A DNA stretch of 16,867 nucleotides from Phycisphaerales bacterium (lineage in GTDB: Bacteria; Planctomycetota; Phycisphaerae; Phycisphaerales; SM1A02). This document shows, piece after piece, positions 7,450-14,842 of this stretch; position 1 is the stretch's first letter, and each line of letters opens with the position of its first letter. The DNA lies in NCBI GenBank assembly GCA_022447165.1, contig JAKVBR010000014.1, forward strand, positions 1 to 16,867, read 5' to 3'. The position numbers were made by a program, and so were the translations under genes. Below the pieces are notes generated by a model, which did no database searches, was not told the origin of the DNA, and saw only the letters and a list, made by a program, of their open reading frames with translations.

Positions 7450-8770
7450 CAAGTTTTTCTGCGTCAAACTCGGACCAATCTTTAATCATGAGATCTGGCG
7501 ATTCTTGTGAATCGTGAACGTTGATGATGTCATATGTGTTGTTTCGTTGTGCTGGTGTAAAGCCCGCTTCACGTATGAGCCGGCATAACTTCGCTTCGTT
7601 TAGACACCATGTAGTGCCTGCAGCGCTGACAACATTCTCTTCCATCATGACTGAACCCATGTCATTGGCGCCATAAAAAAGCGCTGTCTGCCCAATCGCA
7701 GGACCCATCGTCACCCAACTTGAACCGATGGAATAGATGTTGTCAAGATAGAGGCGGCTCAGTGCTTGCGTTCTCAAATATGAACTTGACCCAGCAAGCC
7801 GAATGCGCCTTCCAAACTCTTGGTGGTCTTGCTTCGTTCCACTTCCATCAAGTTGTGCAACCGCATCGCCAGGGAATTCATCCCCATCTTCCTCAACTGT
7901 TCCCCATTCCTTGACTCTGCCAAGTGGGGAGTTGTCGGGTTGAAACGGCCACGAGATAAATGCGTAATATCTTCCGCCACCATCAAGCCCGAAATCATTG
8001 ATTGCGTCATCTTGCCACTTGCGAACGAGGTCCATATGGTGAACGCGGTCTGCAATGCCTTCGATGTGACCAAACATCATCGTTGCAGATGTATTCATGC
8101 CAAGTTCTTGTGCGACGTTCATCACGGTGAGCCACGCTTCCGCGGTGCACTTTCCAAGTCCGATTTTTTGTCTGACTACTGGTGCAAAAATTTCACCACC
8201 GCCTCCCGGAAGAGACATCAGTCCTGCCTCAGAAAGTTTAGAAAGGACAAACTTCACTTTCTCGCGAAGGGTGTCACCCTGAACATCAAAGAAGTTCACA
8301 AACTCGATAACCTCAGGTGGTGAAAACGCGTGAACATGAATATGTGGGTACTCCGCGCGGATGGTTGTGAGCAATTCGATGTACCACTCAAGCGGTAACT
8401 CAGGATTCATACCGCCTTGCATGAGAATTTGCGTTCCGCCAATGTCTGAAATCTCTTGGATTTTCTCTAACAGTTCGCTGTATTCAAGCGTATACGCGTC
8501 ATGCTCATCGCCGTCTCTTCGAAATGCGCAAAACGTGCATTTTGCGGTACACACATTCGTGTAGTTAATGTTACGGTCGATGACGTACGTCCGCAGTGAA
8601 TCGCCATGAAGAACGCGGCACCTCGCGTCAGCCCAACGCCCAAGTTCAAGGAGCGGCATCTCATGATAGAGTGTCATCGCTTGCTCAGGCGTCATTCTCA
8701 TTTCGCCAGCAACGACCGCTTCAAGGACGTGCTTGTCTAAGATGTTTGCATTTGGCTGCGTCACCACCAT
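7388..8770 (-). CDS. mqnC: Cyclic dehypoxanthinyl futalosine synthase MqnC (radical SAM)
   Basis: MqnC is a radical SAM enzyme of the futalosine route to menaquinone. It cyclises dehypoxanthine futalosine into its spiro cyclic form. With the ATG at 8770 the protein has 460 residues. The [4Fe-4S] motif CxxxCxxC is C74, C78 and C81 in TNVCTAKCTFCAFRR. GGTQILMQGGMNPELPLEWY (111-130) and HAFSPPEV (147-154) are strong MqnC signatures that separate it from MqnE and the CofG/CofH enzymes. The frame stays open for 35 more residues upstream, but that extension overlaps fchA by 98 bp and lies outside the family domain. The ATG at 8770 lies 7 bp after the fchA stop and behind a TATAAT, so I prefer it. 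Its 3' end overlaps the zinc-ribbon gene. It is last in the pheT-fchA-mqnC cluster. Confidence 0.9.
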   Translation of the reverse strand: MVVTQPNANILDKHVLEAVVAGEMRMTPEQAMTLYHEMPLLELGRWADARCRVLHGDSLRTYVIDRNINYTNVCTAKCTFCAFRRDGDEHDAYTLEYSELLEKIQEISDIGGTQILMQGGMNPELPLEWYIELLTTIRAEYPHIHVHAFSPPEVIEFVNFFDVQGDTLREKVKFVLSKLSEAGLMSLPGGGGEIFAPVVRQKIGLGKCTAEAWLTVMNVAQELGMNTSATMMFGHIEGIADRVHHMDLVRKWQDDAINDFGLDGGGRYYAFISWPFQPDNSPLGRVKEWGTVEEDGDEFPGDAVAQLDGSGTKQDHQEFGRRIRLAGSSSYLRTQALSRLYLDNIYSIGSSWVTMGPAIGQTALFYGANDMGSVMMEENVVSAAGTTWCLNEAKLCRLIREAGFTPAQRNNTYDIINVHDSQESPDLMIKDWSEFDAEKLATQTGCQSSQPESVELTIGQ

Positions 8771-8776
8771 CGACGC

Positions 8777-8782
8777 ATTATA
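8777..8782 (-). promoter_or_regulatory. Candidate -10 of mqnC, predicted leaderless
   Basis: The - strand reads TATAAT, then six bases, then the mqnC ATG. The hexamer covers the fchA stop codon. No clear -35 is seen. An internal promoter giving a leaderless mqnC mRNA is plausible and supports the start at 8770. Confidence 0.4.
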
Positions 8783-9386
8783 CACCGCAGGATGCTTCAA
8801 TATTCGCTGCTTTTTCCTTGCAAGATGCATCGAGCGATTTGCATCGAGCGTCAAGTGCCTGTTTCGATTCATCACAGTTCATCTGATTGATGTTGATCTG
8901 AGCAGTGTAGAACCCCGCACGAGCAGCGGCTTCAGCAGTAACTGCCGCAATTGCTAAGTCGCTACTGAGCATCGCGTTTGTTTTGCCAATAAGCGTTTCA
9001 AGCGTGATCAGTATTCGCTCGGAAAGTTCCATTGTCTTGATTGGAATCATCGTAGCATCAGCAAGTGTTGCATCCCATTTCGCAATCCTCGACTCATCAT
9101 CCTCTGGCATTTTCCAGAGTGCGTTAACTTTTTGATATGCTTCAGCATCTGCCTCAGCAAGCACGAGCGCTTCAGTCGCAGCACTTTCTAAAAACACCGT
9201 GCTATCCGTGTGGAGTTGCTTGTGTTCAGCAAGCGATGCCTTTCCAGTTGAATAAGCAATCACCATGTTCGCAAGGGAAGAAGAGAGGGCAGAGAGTACG
9301 CCTGCAACTGCGCCTCCGCCAGGTGTTGGTTTTTTTGAGGATAGTTCAGCAAGGAACGCTGAAACGGTTTGTTGCGGGATTGTCAT
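8778..9386 (-). CDS. Cyclodeaminase/cyclohydrolase family protein (FTCD_C, FchA-like)
   Basis: The 202-residue protein matches the formimidoyltetrahydrofolate cyclodeaminase fold, an all-helical, dimer-forming family that also includes 5,10-methenyl-THF cyclohydrolase FchA of some bacteria. The key motif is KKPTPGGGAVAGV near 18-30, followed by long Ala-rich helices and an ISERILITLE-type segment. It probably acts on one-carbon folates in the cytoplasm. Which reaction it catalyses cannot be read from the sequence. The ATG at 9386 overlaps the pheT stop codon (TCAT on the + strand), so it is translationally coupled to pheT. The last 25 residues contain three Cys spaced through a LDA-x-C repeat, encoded by an 11-bp direct repeat (separate entry). 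These residues look like an extension beyond the core fold. Confidence 0.85.
   Translation of the reverse strand: MTIPQQTVSAFLAELSSKKPTPGGGAVAGVLSALSSSLANMVIAYSTGKASLAEHKQLHTDSTVFLESAATEALVLAEADAEAYQKVNALWKMPEDDESRIAKWDATLADATMIPIKTMELSERILITLETLIGKTNAMLSSDLAIAAVTAEAAARAGFYTAQININQMNCDESKQALDARCKSLDASCKEKAANIEASCGV
8826..8850. repeat. 11-bp direct repeat in the 3' end of the fchA-like gene
   Basis: TGCATCGAGCG occurs at 8826-8836 and again at 8840-8850, a period of 14 bp. The copies are in different reading frames and lie within the Cys-containing C-terminal extension, where the protein has two LDA-x-C units. It may be a slippage or local duplication product. Confidence 0.5.
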
Positions 9387-11401
9387 GAGCGAATCTCAGC
9401 ACCACAAGATGACGTTAATGCGTTCACCACATCTTCCATCTGGCCATCGACTTCTTCATGACGAAGCGTTCGTGCTTCATCGCGGAAGCGAAGTCGAATC
9501 GTGATTGATTTCTTACCTTCGTCGATGTTTTTGCCTCTAAATGTTGTGACAAAGAGTAAGCCCTCTAAAAACTGAACATCAAGGTTGTTTACGCATGATT
9601 GAATGTTATTCCAACTGACATCTTCACTCACAATCAGCGAAACATCACGTTCAATTGCGGGTTGTGATGGAAGCGGTGACGCTTGGTTCACAGGAGGGAA
9701 GTGCTCAAGCAAGTTTGTAAGTCGAATGCTTGCAACATGAACGGTGCTGGGCAAATCCCATTGCGATTCAATTGCGCTTGAAAGCCGTCCAATCGTGCCA
9801 ACTGGCTTGCTACCTAAGTTGATGACGCCGCTTGGCGAAAGCCATGCAGATTCGCTTGGCTCAATCGTCACGCTTTCTTCTGGGGATATGATTGCGCAAA
9901 TCGCATCGACAACACCGCGAATCTCGTTGATGCCTTGCGCTTCATCAGCATCCATGATGAATGTAAGTTCAGTATGTTCTTCGTGCAAATCACCATCGAT
10001 GACAAATACTGAGCCAAGTTCTGTTAACCTCAAGGAGGATGAGCCATGGTCAGCGTTATGCTTACGGACATTGAGCAAACTTGGAATGATTGATGGTCTA
10101 AGTGCAGGAGTCGCTGATGCTCGTTCGTCATTCAGAACAAGTGGTCTTTGTCCATCCCCTAGAAATGCTTCTGCGGCTTCCATCGAAACGAGTGAATGCG
10201 TAATACATTCCAAGAATCCCATGCCCGAAAGTGCGTTGAGCAGTGCTTGTCTGCCATCAGATTCACCACCAAAGGGTGGTACGCGGATTTCTAAATCATC
10301 CACGATTGGAATGTTGTTGTAACCATAAACCCTTCCGACCTCTTCAATCAAATCGATTTCTCGGTGAATGTCGCCGCGGTAAAACGGAACGGTCGATGTG
10401 ATGACATCACCATTGATTGATGCGTTAAACCCAAGAGGAGCGAGCACCTTGAGCATCTCTTCGCCAGAAATGTCAACCCCAAGTCGTTGTTTGCAAACAT
10501 CGGTTCTCATTTCTACTGTGATGAGTTCAGGAAGTGGGTTGCCTGCGTCAATCGCACCTTTGCAGAGCGAGCCCCCAGCAAGTTCCATCAAAAGTCCAGT
10601 CAGCCGGTCTGCTGATGATTCAAGTTGGAGAGGGCTTACGCCTCGTTCAAATCTAAAGGAGGAGTCGCTTGAAATTTTGTGGCGTCTGCTTGAGTTGCGA
10701 ACAGTGACGGGATTAAACGTTGCGGTTTCAATGAGAATGTTTTTTGTTTCACTTGAGACTGCGGTGTCTGCGCCACCTTTGACGCCTGCAAGTGCAACTG
10801 GTTTGACTGCGTCCGCAATCACAAGGTCATCCGATGTCAACTTGATTGATGTTGCGCCTTCGCCGAGCGGCAAAAACTCTTCGCCATCTTTAGCGCGCCG
10901 AACAATAATTTTCCCACCTTCAAGTTTGTCAAAGTCAAAGACGTGTGTTGGTTGCCCGAGTTCAAAGAGCACGAAGTTCGTTGCATCGACGACTGCATTT
11001 CGAGGCACATCGCCGCGGTTTGCAATTTTTGTTGCGAGCCATTCGGGTGATTCAGTGACATTGATGTCTTGAATGACGCGAGCAGAATACATCGGGCACA
11101 GTTCGGGTTCTTCGTTGGTGACGCTTGTGACGTCTTCTACTGCAGGGCCTGCGGATTCAAACGAAGGTGTTGGTTCAACGAGGGTATTCCCTGTTGCGGC
11201 TGCAATTTCTCTTGCGAGACCGACGTGGCACGTGCAATCACCGCGGTTTGATGTCATCTCAAAGTCTTGCCGAATATCGCCATCCGGGAGTTCGACGGTG
11301 TCTTCTAGGGGAAAGCCAGCAGCCGTGAGGAGCTCGGCTTGCTCGCTTGCTGAGATTTTCTCTTGAAGATAGTCATTAATCCAGTTTGCAGTTACCAACA
11401 T
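9383..11401 (-). CDS. pheT: Phenylalanine-tRNA ligase beta subunit, short form without EMAP-like domain
   Basis: PheT forms the alpha2beta2 phenylalanyl-tRNA synthetase with PheS. With the ATG at 11401 the protein is 672 residues, much shorter than the ~795 of E. coli. The start MLVTANWINDYL matches the beginning of the B1 domain. The sequence then runs from AAGFPLEDTVELPDGD directly into FEMTSNRGDCTCHVGLAREIA. The EMAP-like tRNA-binding insert that normally separates these two parts is therefore absent. The B3/4 editing domain is clear (VVDATNFVLFELGQPTHVFD and SSFRFERG), then the B5 domain, the class II-like core (REIDLIEEVGRVYGYNNIP) and the FDX-ACB anticodon-binding domain from PSQPAIERDVSLIV onward. 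The frame is open 69 codons further upstream, but that part crosses a palindrome and the divergent gene, so I reject it. pheS is not adjacent. fchA overlaps its stop. Confidence 0.93.
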   Translation of the reverse strand: MLVTANWINDYLQEKISASEQAELLTAAGFPLEDTVELPDGDIRQDFEMTSNRGDCTCHVGLAREIAAATGNTLVEPTPSFESAGPAVEDVTSVTNEEPELCPMYSARVIQDINVTESPEWLATKIANRGDVPRNAVVDATNFVLFELGQPTHVFDFDKLEGGKIIVRRAKDGEEFLPLGEGATSIKLTSDDLVIADAVKPVALAGVKGGADTAVSSETKNILIETATFNPVTVRNSSRRHKISSDSSFRFERGVSPLQLESSADRLTGLLMELAGGSLCKGAIDAGNPLPELITVEMRTDVCKQRLGVDISGEEMLKVLAPLGFNASINGDVITSTVPFYRGDIHREIDLIEEVGRVYGYNNIPIVDDLEIRVPPFGGESDGRQALLNALSGMGFLECITHSLVSMEAAEAFLGDGQRPLVLNDERASATPALRPSIIPSLLNVRKHNADHGSSSLRLTELGSVFVIDGDLHEEHTELTFIMDADEAQGINEIRGVVDAICAIISPEESVTIEPSESAWLSPSGVINLGSKPVGTIGRLSSAIESQWDLPSTVHVASIRLTNLLEHFPPVNQASPLPSQPAIERDVSLIVSEDVSWNNIQSCVNNLDVQFLEGLLFVTTFRGKNIDEGKKSITIRLRFRDEARTLRHEEVDGQMEDVVNALTSSCGAEIRS

Positions 11402-11404
11402 GAC

Positions 11405-11426
11405 GGTAAGAATAGCTATTCTTACC
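11405..11426. promoter_or_regulatory. 22-bp perfect palindrome between the pheT and lipoprotein starts
   Basis: The left arm GGTAAGAATAG is followed at once by its exact reverse complement CTATTCTTACC, with no spacer. Exactly three bases separate each end from an ATG: GAC before pheT on the - strand and AAG before the + strand lipoprotein ATG at 11430. On each strand the inner TATTCT hexamer lies seven bases before that ATG, like a -10. It could be a shared operator, a symmetric bidirectional promoter, or both. Confidence 0.6.
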
Positions 11427-11429
11427 AAG

Positions 11430-12020
11430 ATGAGAAGCCCATTTGCGATGATGTTCATGTTGTTTTTGATGCTTTTGCATTCTTGCACAACAAATCCGAG
11501 AGTTACCGACCCGCAAGCCCTCACGCCAAGCGATTTTTCTCTCGATATCACCGTCGTGACAGCCGAACCACACACGCTCGCGCACATGCGGTCATCGAGA
11601 TATGTCATCTTCCCAGACGGCGCGCTCCATCACGGCGACGAAGAGGGCTGGGGACCAAACACACTGCCACCAAGAACACGATTGCTCTCAAGCGCCCAAG
11701 TTTCGACAGTTTGGGGACGCCTTGACCAGATGGGAATGGCGACGCCAAAACGAGCAGATGAAACGGTGAATTTTCAGTTGCTCCCTCGACCCGAAGAGGG
11801 CTCTGCGTACATGATTGGCGTGCAAGCAAATGGTGAGTATTGGAACTTCATTAGATACATCGAATCGGATGACATTGCTGATCCTGCTTTCCAAAATTTG
11901 ATTCGCTTGCTTGGTCATTACGCTTGGGCGACCGACGAAGGTGAGAGTCAGCGGTATACAGCGCCGACGAGATACGATGTCGGTGCAAATCCATATGACA
12001 GGTATAGGACAGACGAGTGA
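11430..12020 (+). CDS. Predicted lipoprotein, function unknown
   Basis: I do not recognise a named family. From the ATG at 11430 there are 196 residues. The N-terminus MRSPFAMMFMLFLMLLHSC is a type II signal peptide with C19 as the lipid-anchored residue. The lipobox LHSC is slightly unusual at its second position. The body has a YVIFPDGALHHG segment, then LPPRTRLLSSAQVSTVWGRL and a helix AFQNLIRLLGHYAW, with a polar tail ending in NPYDRYRTDE. The frame is open from an ATG at 11400, but that start overlaps the pheT ATG and would translate the palindrome. ATG 11448 is another possible start. The next gene overlaps its stop by 4 bp (GTGA) and has a similar pattern, so the two may be diverged copies. 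Confidence 0.75.
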   Translation: MRSPFAMMFMLFLMLLHSCTTNPRVTDPQALTPSDFSLDITVVTAEPHTLAHMRSSRYVIFPDGALHHGDEEGWGPNTLPPRTRLLSSAQVSTVWGRLDQMGMATPKRADETVNFQLLPRPEEGSAYMIGVQANGEYWNFIRYIESDDIADPAFQNLIRLLGHYAWATDEGESQRYTAPTRYDVGANPYDRYRTDE

Positions 12021-12472
12021 AACGGCTTGCGTTTGTTCTCGTTCTTGCACTTAGCGCGTGTCAACAATCACAAAATCCGTGGGTTGAATGTTCGCAGTCA
12101 AGTGACGACATGCATGTGCAGTTTGTCATTGAACATGATGGAAAGATGACGTACCGCGGGGGAATGGACGTCATTGCTGAAAGAGACACATGGATCTATC
12201 AACTCGGTCAGGAAGACATAGAGCGTATTCAAATGTTACTTTCTGCACTCACGATGGAGCACATTGACTCTACGCAAGTTGTTTTGGTTAATGGCACGCA
12301 GATGTATGGTGATGAAGAGTGCAAAGCGTTGCTTGCGAAGTTACGGCAACTAGCAAGTAGTAGATTCGACGCAGTCATCGATGGTTTGCCGAAACCATCT
12401 GCAGATGTACTTATTCAACGTTCGATTGAGGTGGAGCGTCATGAACAAGAAGCGCGTCAATCCGCTGAGTGA
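12017..12472 (+). CDS. Predicted lipoprotein, possible diverged paralogue of its neighbour
   Basis: No named family is recognised. The 151-residue protein starts with GTG in a 4-bp overlap with the stop of the preceding lipoprotein, so it is probably translated by coupling. MKRLAFVLVLALSAC is a textbook lipoprotein signal with lipobox LSAC and C15. The mature part has QFVIEHDGKMTYRGG, then a QEDIERIQMLLSAL helix and an ALLAKLRQLA helix. These line up in order with YVIFPDG..., SAQVSTVWGRL and LIRLLGHYA of the neighbour, which hints at a shared fold at low identity. The C-terminal tail is charged. The last 62 bp overlap the end of convergent gpx on the other strand. Confidence 0.75.
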   Translation: MKRLAFVLVLALSACQQSQNPWVECSQSSDDMHVQFVIEHDGKMTYRGGMDVIAERDTWIYQLGQEDIERIQMLLSALTMEHIDSTQVVLVNGTQMYGDEECKALLAKLRQLASSRFDAVIDGLPKPSADVLIQRSIEVERHEQEARQSAE

Positions 12473-12905
12473 TTTCATCTGACATCGGGGTAATTGTTGA
12501 ACCAAAGAACGCCACGGGCATGCCCTCTTTATTGATGAGGTATTTGCCAAAGTTCCACTCAGGCAGAACGCCAGTTGCTTCATGCATTGATTGGTACAGT
12601 GAAGAACGAGTTTGCTCATCAGTGATGTTCACTTTTGCCATGAGTGGGAACGTTGCATCAAACGAAGCGGCGCATGCTTGAATGGTGTCTGCTCCGCATG
12701 GTTCTTGTCCACCAAAGTCATTGCATGGGAACCCAATGACTTGAAAGTTTTCAAACGCATCATTGAGTTCTTGGAGTTCGCGATATTGTTTTGTGTATCC
12801 GCATTCGCTTGCGACATTCACGACAAGCGTCACACTTCCGTTAAGTGATTCACTGTTGAATGGTTCGCTAGTTAATGTGGTCCATTGGTCTTGGTAGATG
12901 TTCAC
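12411..12905 (-). CDS. Glutathione peroxidase family protein, Cys type (copy 1)
   Basis: This thioredoxin-fold peroxidase reduces hydrogen or lipid peroxides. Bacterial Cys-type members usually take electrons from thioredoxin rather than glutathione. In the 164 residues the catalytic Cys is C35 in VNVASECGYT, replacing selenocysteine. Q67 (FGGQEP) and W117-N118 (EWNFGKY) complete the tetrad. C70 and C78 are candidate resolving Cys. The start codon is GTG at 12905, chosen because the protein begins at the family N-terminus and a good Shine-Dalgarno AAGGGA lies six bases upstream. A 12-residue C-terminal tail not found in copy 2 is encoded in the 62-bp overlap with the lipoprotein gene. It lies 82 bp downstream of the DEAD-box helicase gene on the same strand and may be read from the same transcript. 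Confidence 0.92.
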   Translation of the reverse strand: MNIYQDQWTTLTSEPFNSESLNGSVTLVVNVASECGYTKQYRELQELNDAFENFQVIGFPCNDFGGQEPCGADTIQACAASFDATFPLMAKVNITDEQTRSSLYQSMHEATGVLPEWNFGKYLINKEGMPVAFFGSTITPMSDEITQRIDALLVHDAPPQSNVE

Positions 12906-12911
12906 TGTTTG

Positions 12912-12917
12912 TCCCTT
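12912..12917 (-). promoter_or_regulatory. Shine-Dalgarno site deciding the GTG start of gpx copy 1
   Basis: The - strand reads AAGGGA followed by six bases and the GTG start codon. It is one of few clear ribosome-binding sites in the window and supports GTG 12905. The 82-bp spacer 12906-12987 holds little else beyond short, weak hairpins. Confidence 0.5.
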
Positions 12918-12987
12918 TTCATGAGTTGAGTCAATGACAAGAGCGTCACAAGCGGAAAACTACTCACAGGTGAGGACGCCAAGAGCT

Positions 12988-14667
12988 CTACTTTTTGACA
13001 ATTGAAATGGCGAGTTTTTCGCCGCTGACTTTTGTGTTCTTGAGTTCATTGAGAAGCGATTTTGGCAATCCAATGGGCAATTCAATGAAACTGAATCGGT
13101 CATGGAGTTCGATGCGCCCAATCTCTTTGTCTGTTAGACCTGAGAGGTCTGAGATAGCAGCAACAATCGCAGATGGTTTTACGCCATGCCCTTTGCCAAC
13201 TGACAAGTGATACTTTTCCATACCAGCAGTGACTGGCGCGTCTTTCTTTTTCTTCTTCTTGCCGGTTCGCACTTTTTCTTTACGAACGCGCTTCTCGCCT
13301 AGTTGTGGTTTTTCGCGTTTCTTTTCTGAGACGCGTTCTTCCTTCTCGACCATGAGCGGCGATTCGCCTTGCGCCATGTTTGCAAGTGCTGAAGCAATTT
13401 GAATAGGGGAGACATCATGTTCGATGCAGTACGACTCCACGATACTTGCAAAGAGTTTGTTGTTCTCGCCACTTGCAATGGTGTCTGTGATGCGTTGTTT
13501 GAATTTTTCAACGCGGCGTTCATTCACTAAGTCGTGACTTGGCAAATCCATCCGTTCAATCTTTAATCGAGTTGCTTTTTCGATTGAACGGAGCATGCGC
13601 TTTTCACGTGGTGAAACGAAGAGAATCGCATCACCGTCTCGCCCAGCCCTTGCAGTTCTACCAATGCGGTGCACATATGTTTCGGCGTCATATGGAATGT
13701 CATAGTTAATGACATGACTAATGCGCGGGACATCGAGGCCTCGTGCTGCGACATCGGTTGCAATAAGAATGTCTAGCCGGCCATTCTTTAACTTGTTGAC
13801 AGTCGTTTCGCGAAGTTTTTGCGGCATGTCACCGTTGAGGGCTTCAGCAGCAAAACCGCGTGCTTCAAGTCGCTCGGCTAGTTGCGTCGTCATGAGTTTT
13901 GTTCGTGCAAACACAAGAATGCCGTCGGTATCTTCCACTTCAAGAATCCGCGTTAGTGCATCAAGTTTGTGAAGTCCACTGACGACCCAATACCGCTGGC
14001 GGACTGTTGAAACAGTTGCGGTTTTTTCTTTGATGTGAATTGCTGCTGGATTGTTGAGATAACTTTTTGCAATCTTGCTGATTTGTTTCGGCATTGTTGC
14101 GGAGAAGAGCGCTGTTTGATGTTCAGTTGGAATTTGTTCAAGGACCCACTCGACATCATCGATGAATCCCATGCGGAGCATTTCGTCTGCTTCATCAAGG
14201 ACGAGGCAACGGAGGTTGTCGAGGTTGATTGTTCCTTTTCGCATGTGATCCATGACGCGACCGGGCGTTCCGACGACGACATGGACACCTCTGTCGAGTG
14301 CCCTGAACTGAATGCGATAATCTTGACCGCCATAAATTGGTACGACATGGAAGCCCTTCATCTTCGCAGCGTACTTTTGAAATGCTTCAGAAACTTGAAT
14401 GGCAAGTTCACGAGTTGGAGCCAGAACGAGAATCTGTGGGCTTCGCTGTTTAATGTTGAGATTTGCGAGCAGTGGAAGTGCAAATGCTGCAGTTTTTCCA
14501 GAGCCCGTTTGTGCTTGACCAAGAAGGTCGCGACCATCTAGTAGAGGGGGTATTGACTCTAGTTGGATGGGCGAGGGAGATTCATACCCCAATTCGCTGA
14601 TTGCACGGAGAATCTTCTTGGGTAATCCAAGCGATTCAAAGGTTGGTATAGATGTTTCTGTAGACAT
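12988..14667 (-). CDS. DEAD-box ATP-dependent RNA helicase with DbpA-type RNA-binding domain
   Basis: This is a CsdA/DeaD-like RNA helicase acting in ribosome assembly, RNA decay or cold adaptation (family knowledge). The 559 residues show the Q motif (F10 and PSPIQ at 31-35), motif I AQTGSGKT (52-59), PTREL (84-88), TPGR (134-137), DEAD (158-161), SAT (189-191), ARGLDVP (308-314) and HRIGRTAR (333-340). A strongly basic, low-complexity linker covers about 440-476 and includes six Lys in a row. It is followed by a DbpA-like RNA-binding domain at about 484-558 (MEKYHLSVGKGHGVKP...). The length is near that of CsdA. The ATG at 14667 matches the family start and has a TATAAT about 28 bp upstream. 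gpx copy 1 follows on the same strand. Confidence 0.94.
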   Translation of the reverse strand: MSTETSIPTFESLGLPKKILRAISELGYESPSPIQLESIPPLLDGRDLLGQAQTGSGKTAAFALPLLANLNIKQRSPQILVLAPTRELAIQVSEAFQKYAAKMKGFHVVPIYGGQDYRIQFRALDRGVHVVVGTPGRVMDHMRKGTINLDNLRCLVLDEADEMLRMGFIDDVEWVLEQIPTEHQTALFSATMPKQISKIAKSYLNNPAAIHIKEKTATVSTVRQRYWVVSGLHKLDALTRILEVEDTDGILVFARTKLMTTQLAERLEARGFAAEALNGDMPQKLRETTVNKLKNGRLDILIATDVAARGLDVPRISHVINYDIPYDAETYVHRIGRTARAGRDGDAILFVSPREKRMLRSIEKATRLKIERMDLPSHDLVNERRVEKFKQRITDTIASGENNKLFASIVESYCIEHDVSPIQIASALANMAQGESPLMVEKEERVSEKKREKPQLGEKRVRKEKVRTGKKKKKKDAPVTAGMEKYHLSVGKGHGVKPSAIVAAISDLSGLTDKEIGRIELHDRFSFIELPIGLPKSLLNELKNTKVSGEKLAISIVKK

Positions 14668-14691
14668 GGGTGACTAAGTTAGGGCAAACAG

Positions 14692-14704
14692 GGCATTATA
14701 TGCC
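14692..14704 (-). promoter_or_regulatory. -10 element of the helicase gene inside a small inverted repeat
   Basis: On the - strand TATAAT (14695-14700) stands 27 bp before the helicase ATG. It is enclosed by GGCAT/ATGCC arms (14692-14704), a 5-bp inverted repeat. The -35 at 17-bp spacing (CTTAGA) is poor. The rest of the 164-bp spacer 14668-14831 holds short AT-rich inverted repeats and no gene. Confidence 0.4.
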
Positions 14705-14823
14705 AATTTGGATCAGGTCTAAGTGCAGATGTCCAAAGATACTCACCTAACTCTAGAATTTCAGTCAACAATTCTGTCAGTACTTTGACGAATCTTTGAA
14801 CGTTTATTAATAGAGAAATGAAG

Positions 14824-14842
14824 TGATTAGGTTAACTAATCA
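14824..14842 (-). terminator. Possible terminator hairpin at the end of the regulator-gpx2 operon
   Basis: TGATTAG and CTAATCA form a perfect 7-bp stem around a 5-base loop and overlap the gpx2 stop codon. On the - strand the hairpin is followed by a pyrimidine-rich but not T-only stretch, so an intrinsic terminator is only possible. The stem is AT-rich and weak. Confidence 0.25.

Noticed and set aside
8771..8875. 35-codon N-terminal extension of mqnC
   Set aside because: It overlaps fchA by 98 bp and is basic, non-conserved-looking sequence. The ATG at 8770 sits 7 bp after the fchA stop and behind a TATAAT.
10398..11072. Long open frame (224 codons) on the + strand within pheT
   Set aside because: It lies entirely opposite the well-supported pheT gene, its product is Ser/Thr/Pro-rich low-complexity sequence, and it matches no family. 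It is a shadow frame.
11400..11429. Upstream ATG at 11400 for the first lipoprotein
   Set aside because: It would put ten residues encoded by the palindrome before the signal peptide and overlap the pheT ATG. ATG 11430 or 11448 gives a normal lipoprotein signal.
11402..11608. 69-codon N-terminal extension of pheT
   Set aside because: It would translate the 22-bp palindrome and most of the divergent lipoprotein's signal region. The family N-terminus begins exactly at the ATG at 11401.
14755..14775. AGAATT...AATTCT inverted repeat downstream of gpx2
   Set aside because: A 6-bp AT-rich stem with a 9-base loop and no T-run is too weak to call a terminator or operator.
14796..14811. Third possible copy of the regulator operator (TTGAACGTTTATTAAT)
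   Set aside because: It shares only the TGAACGTT core with the two operator copies. An 8-bp match in a window this size can occur by chance.
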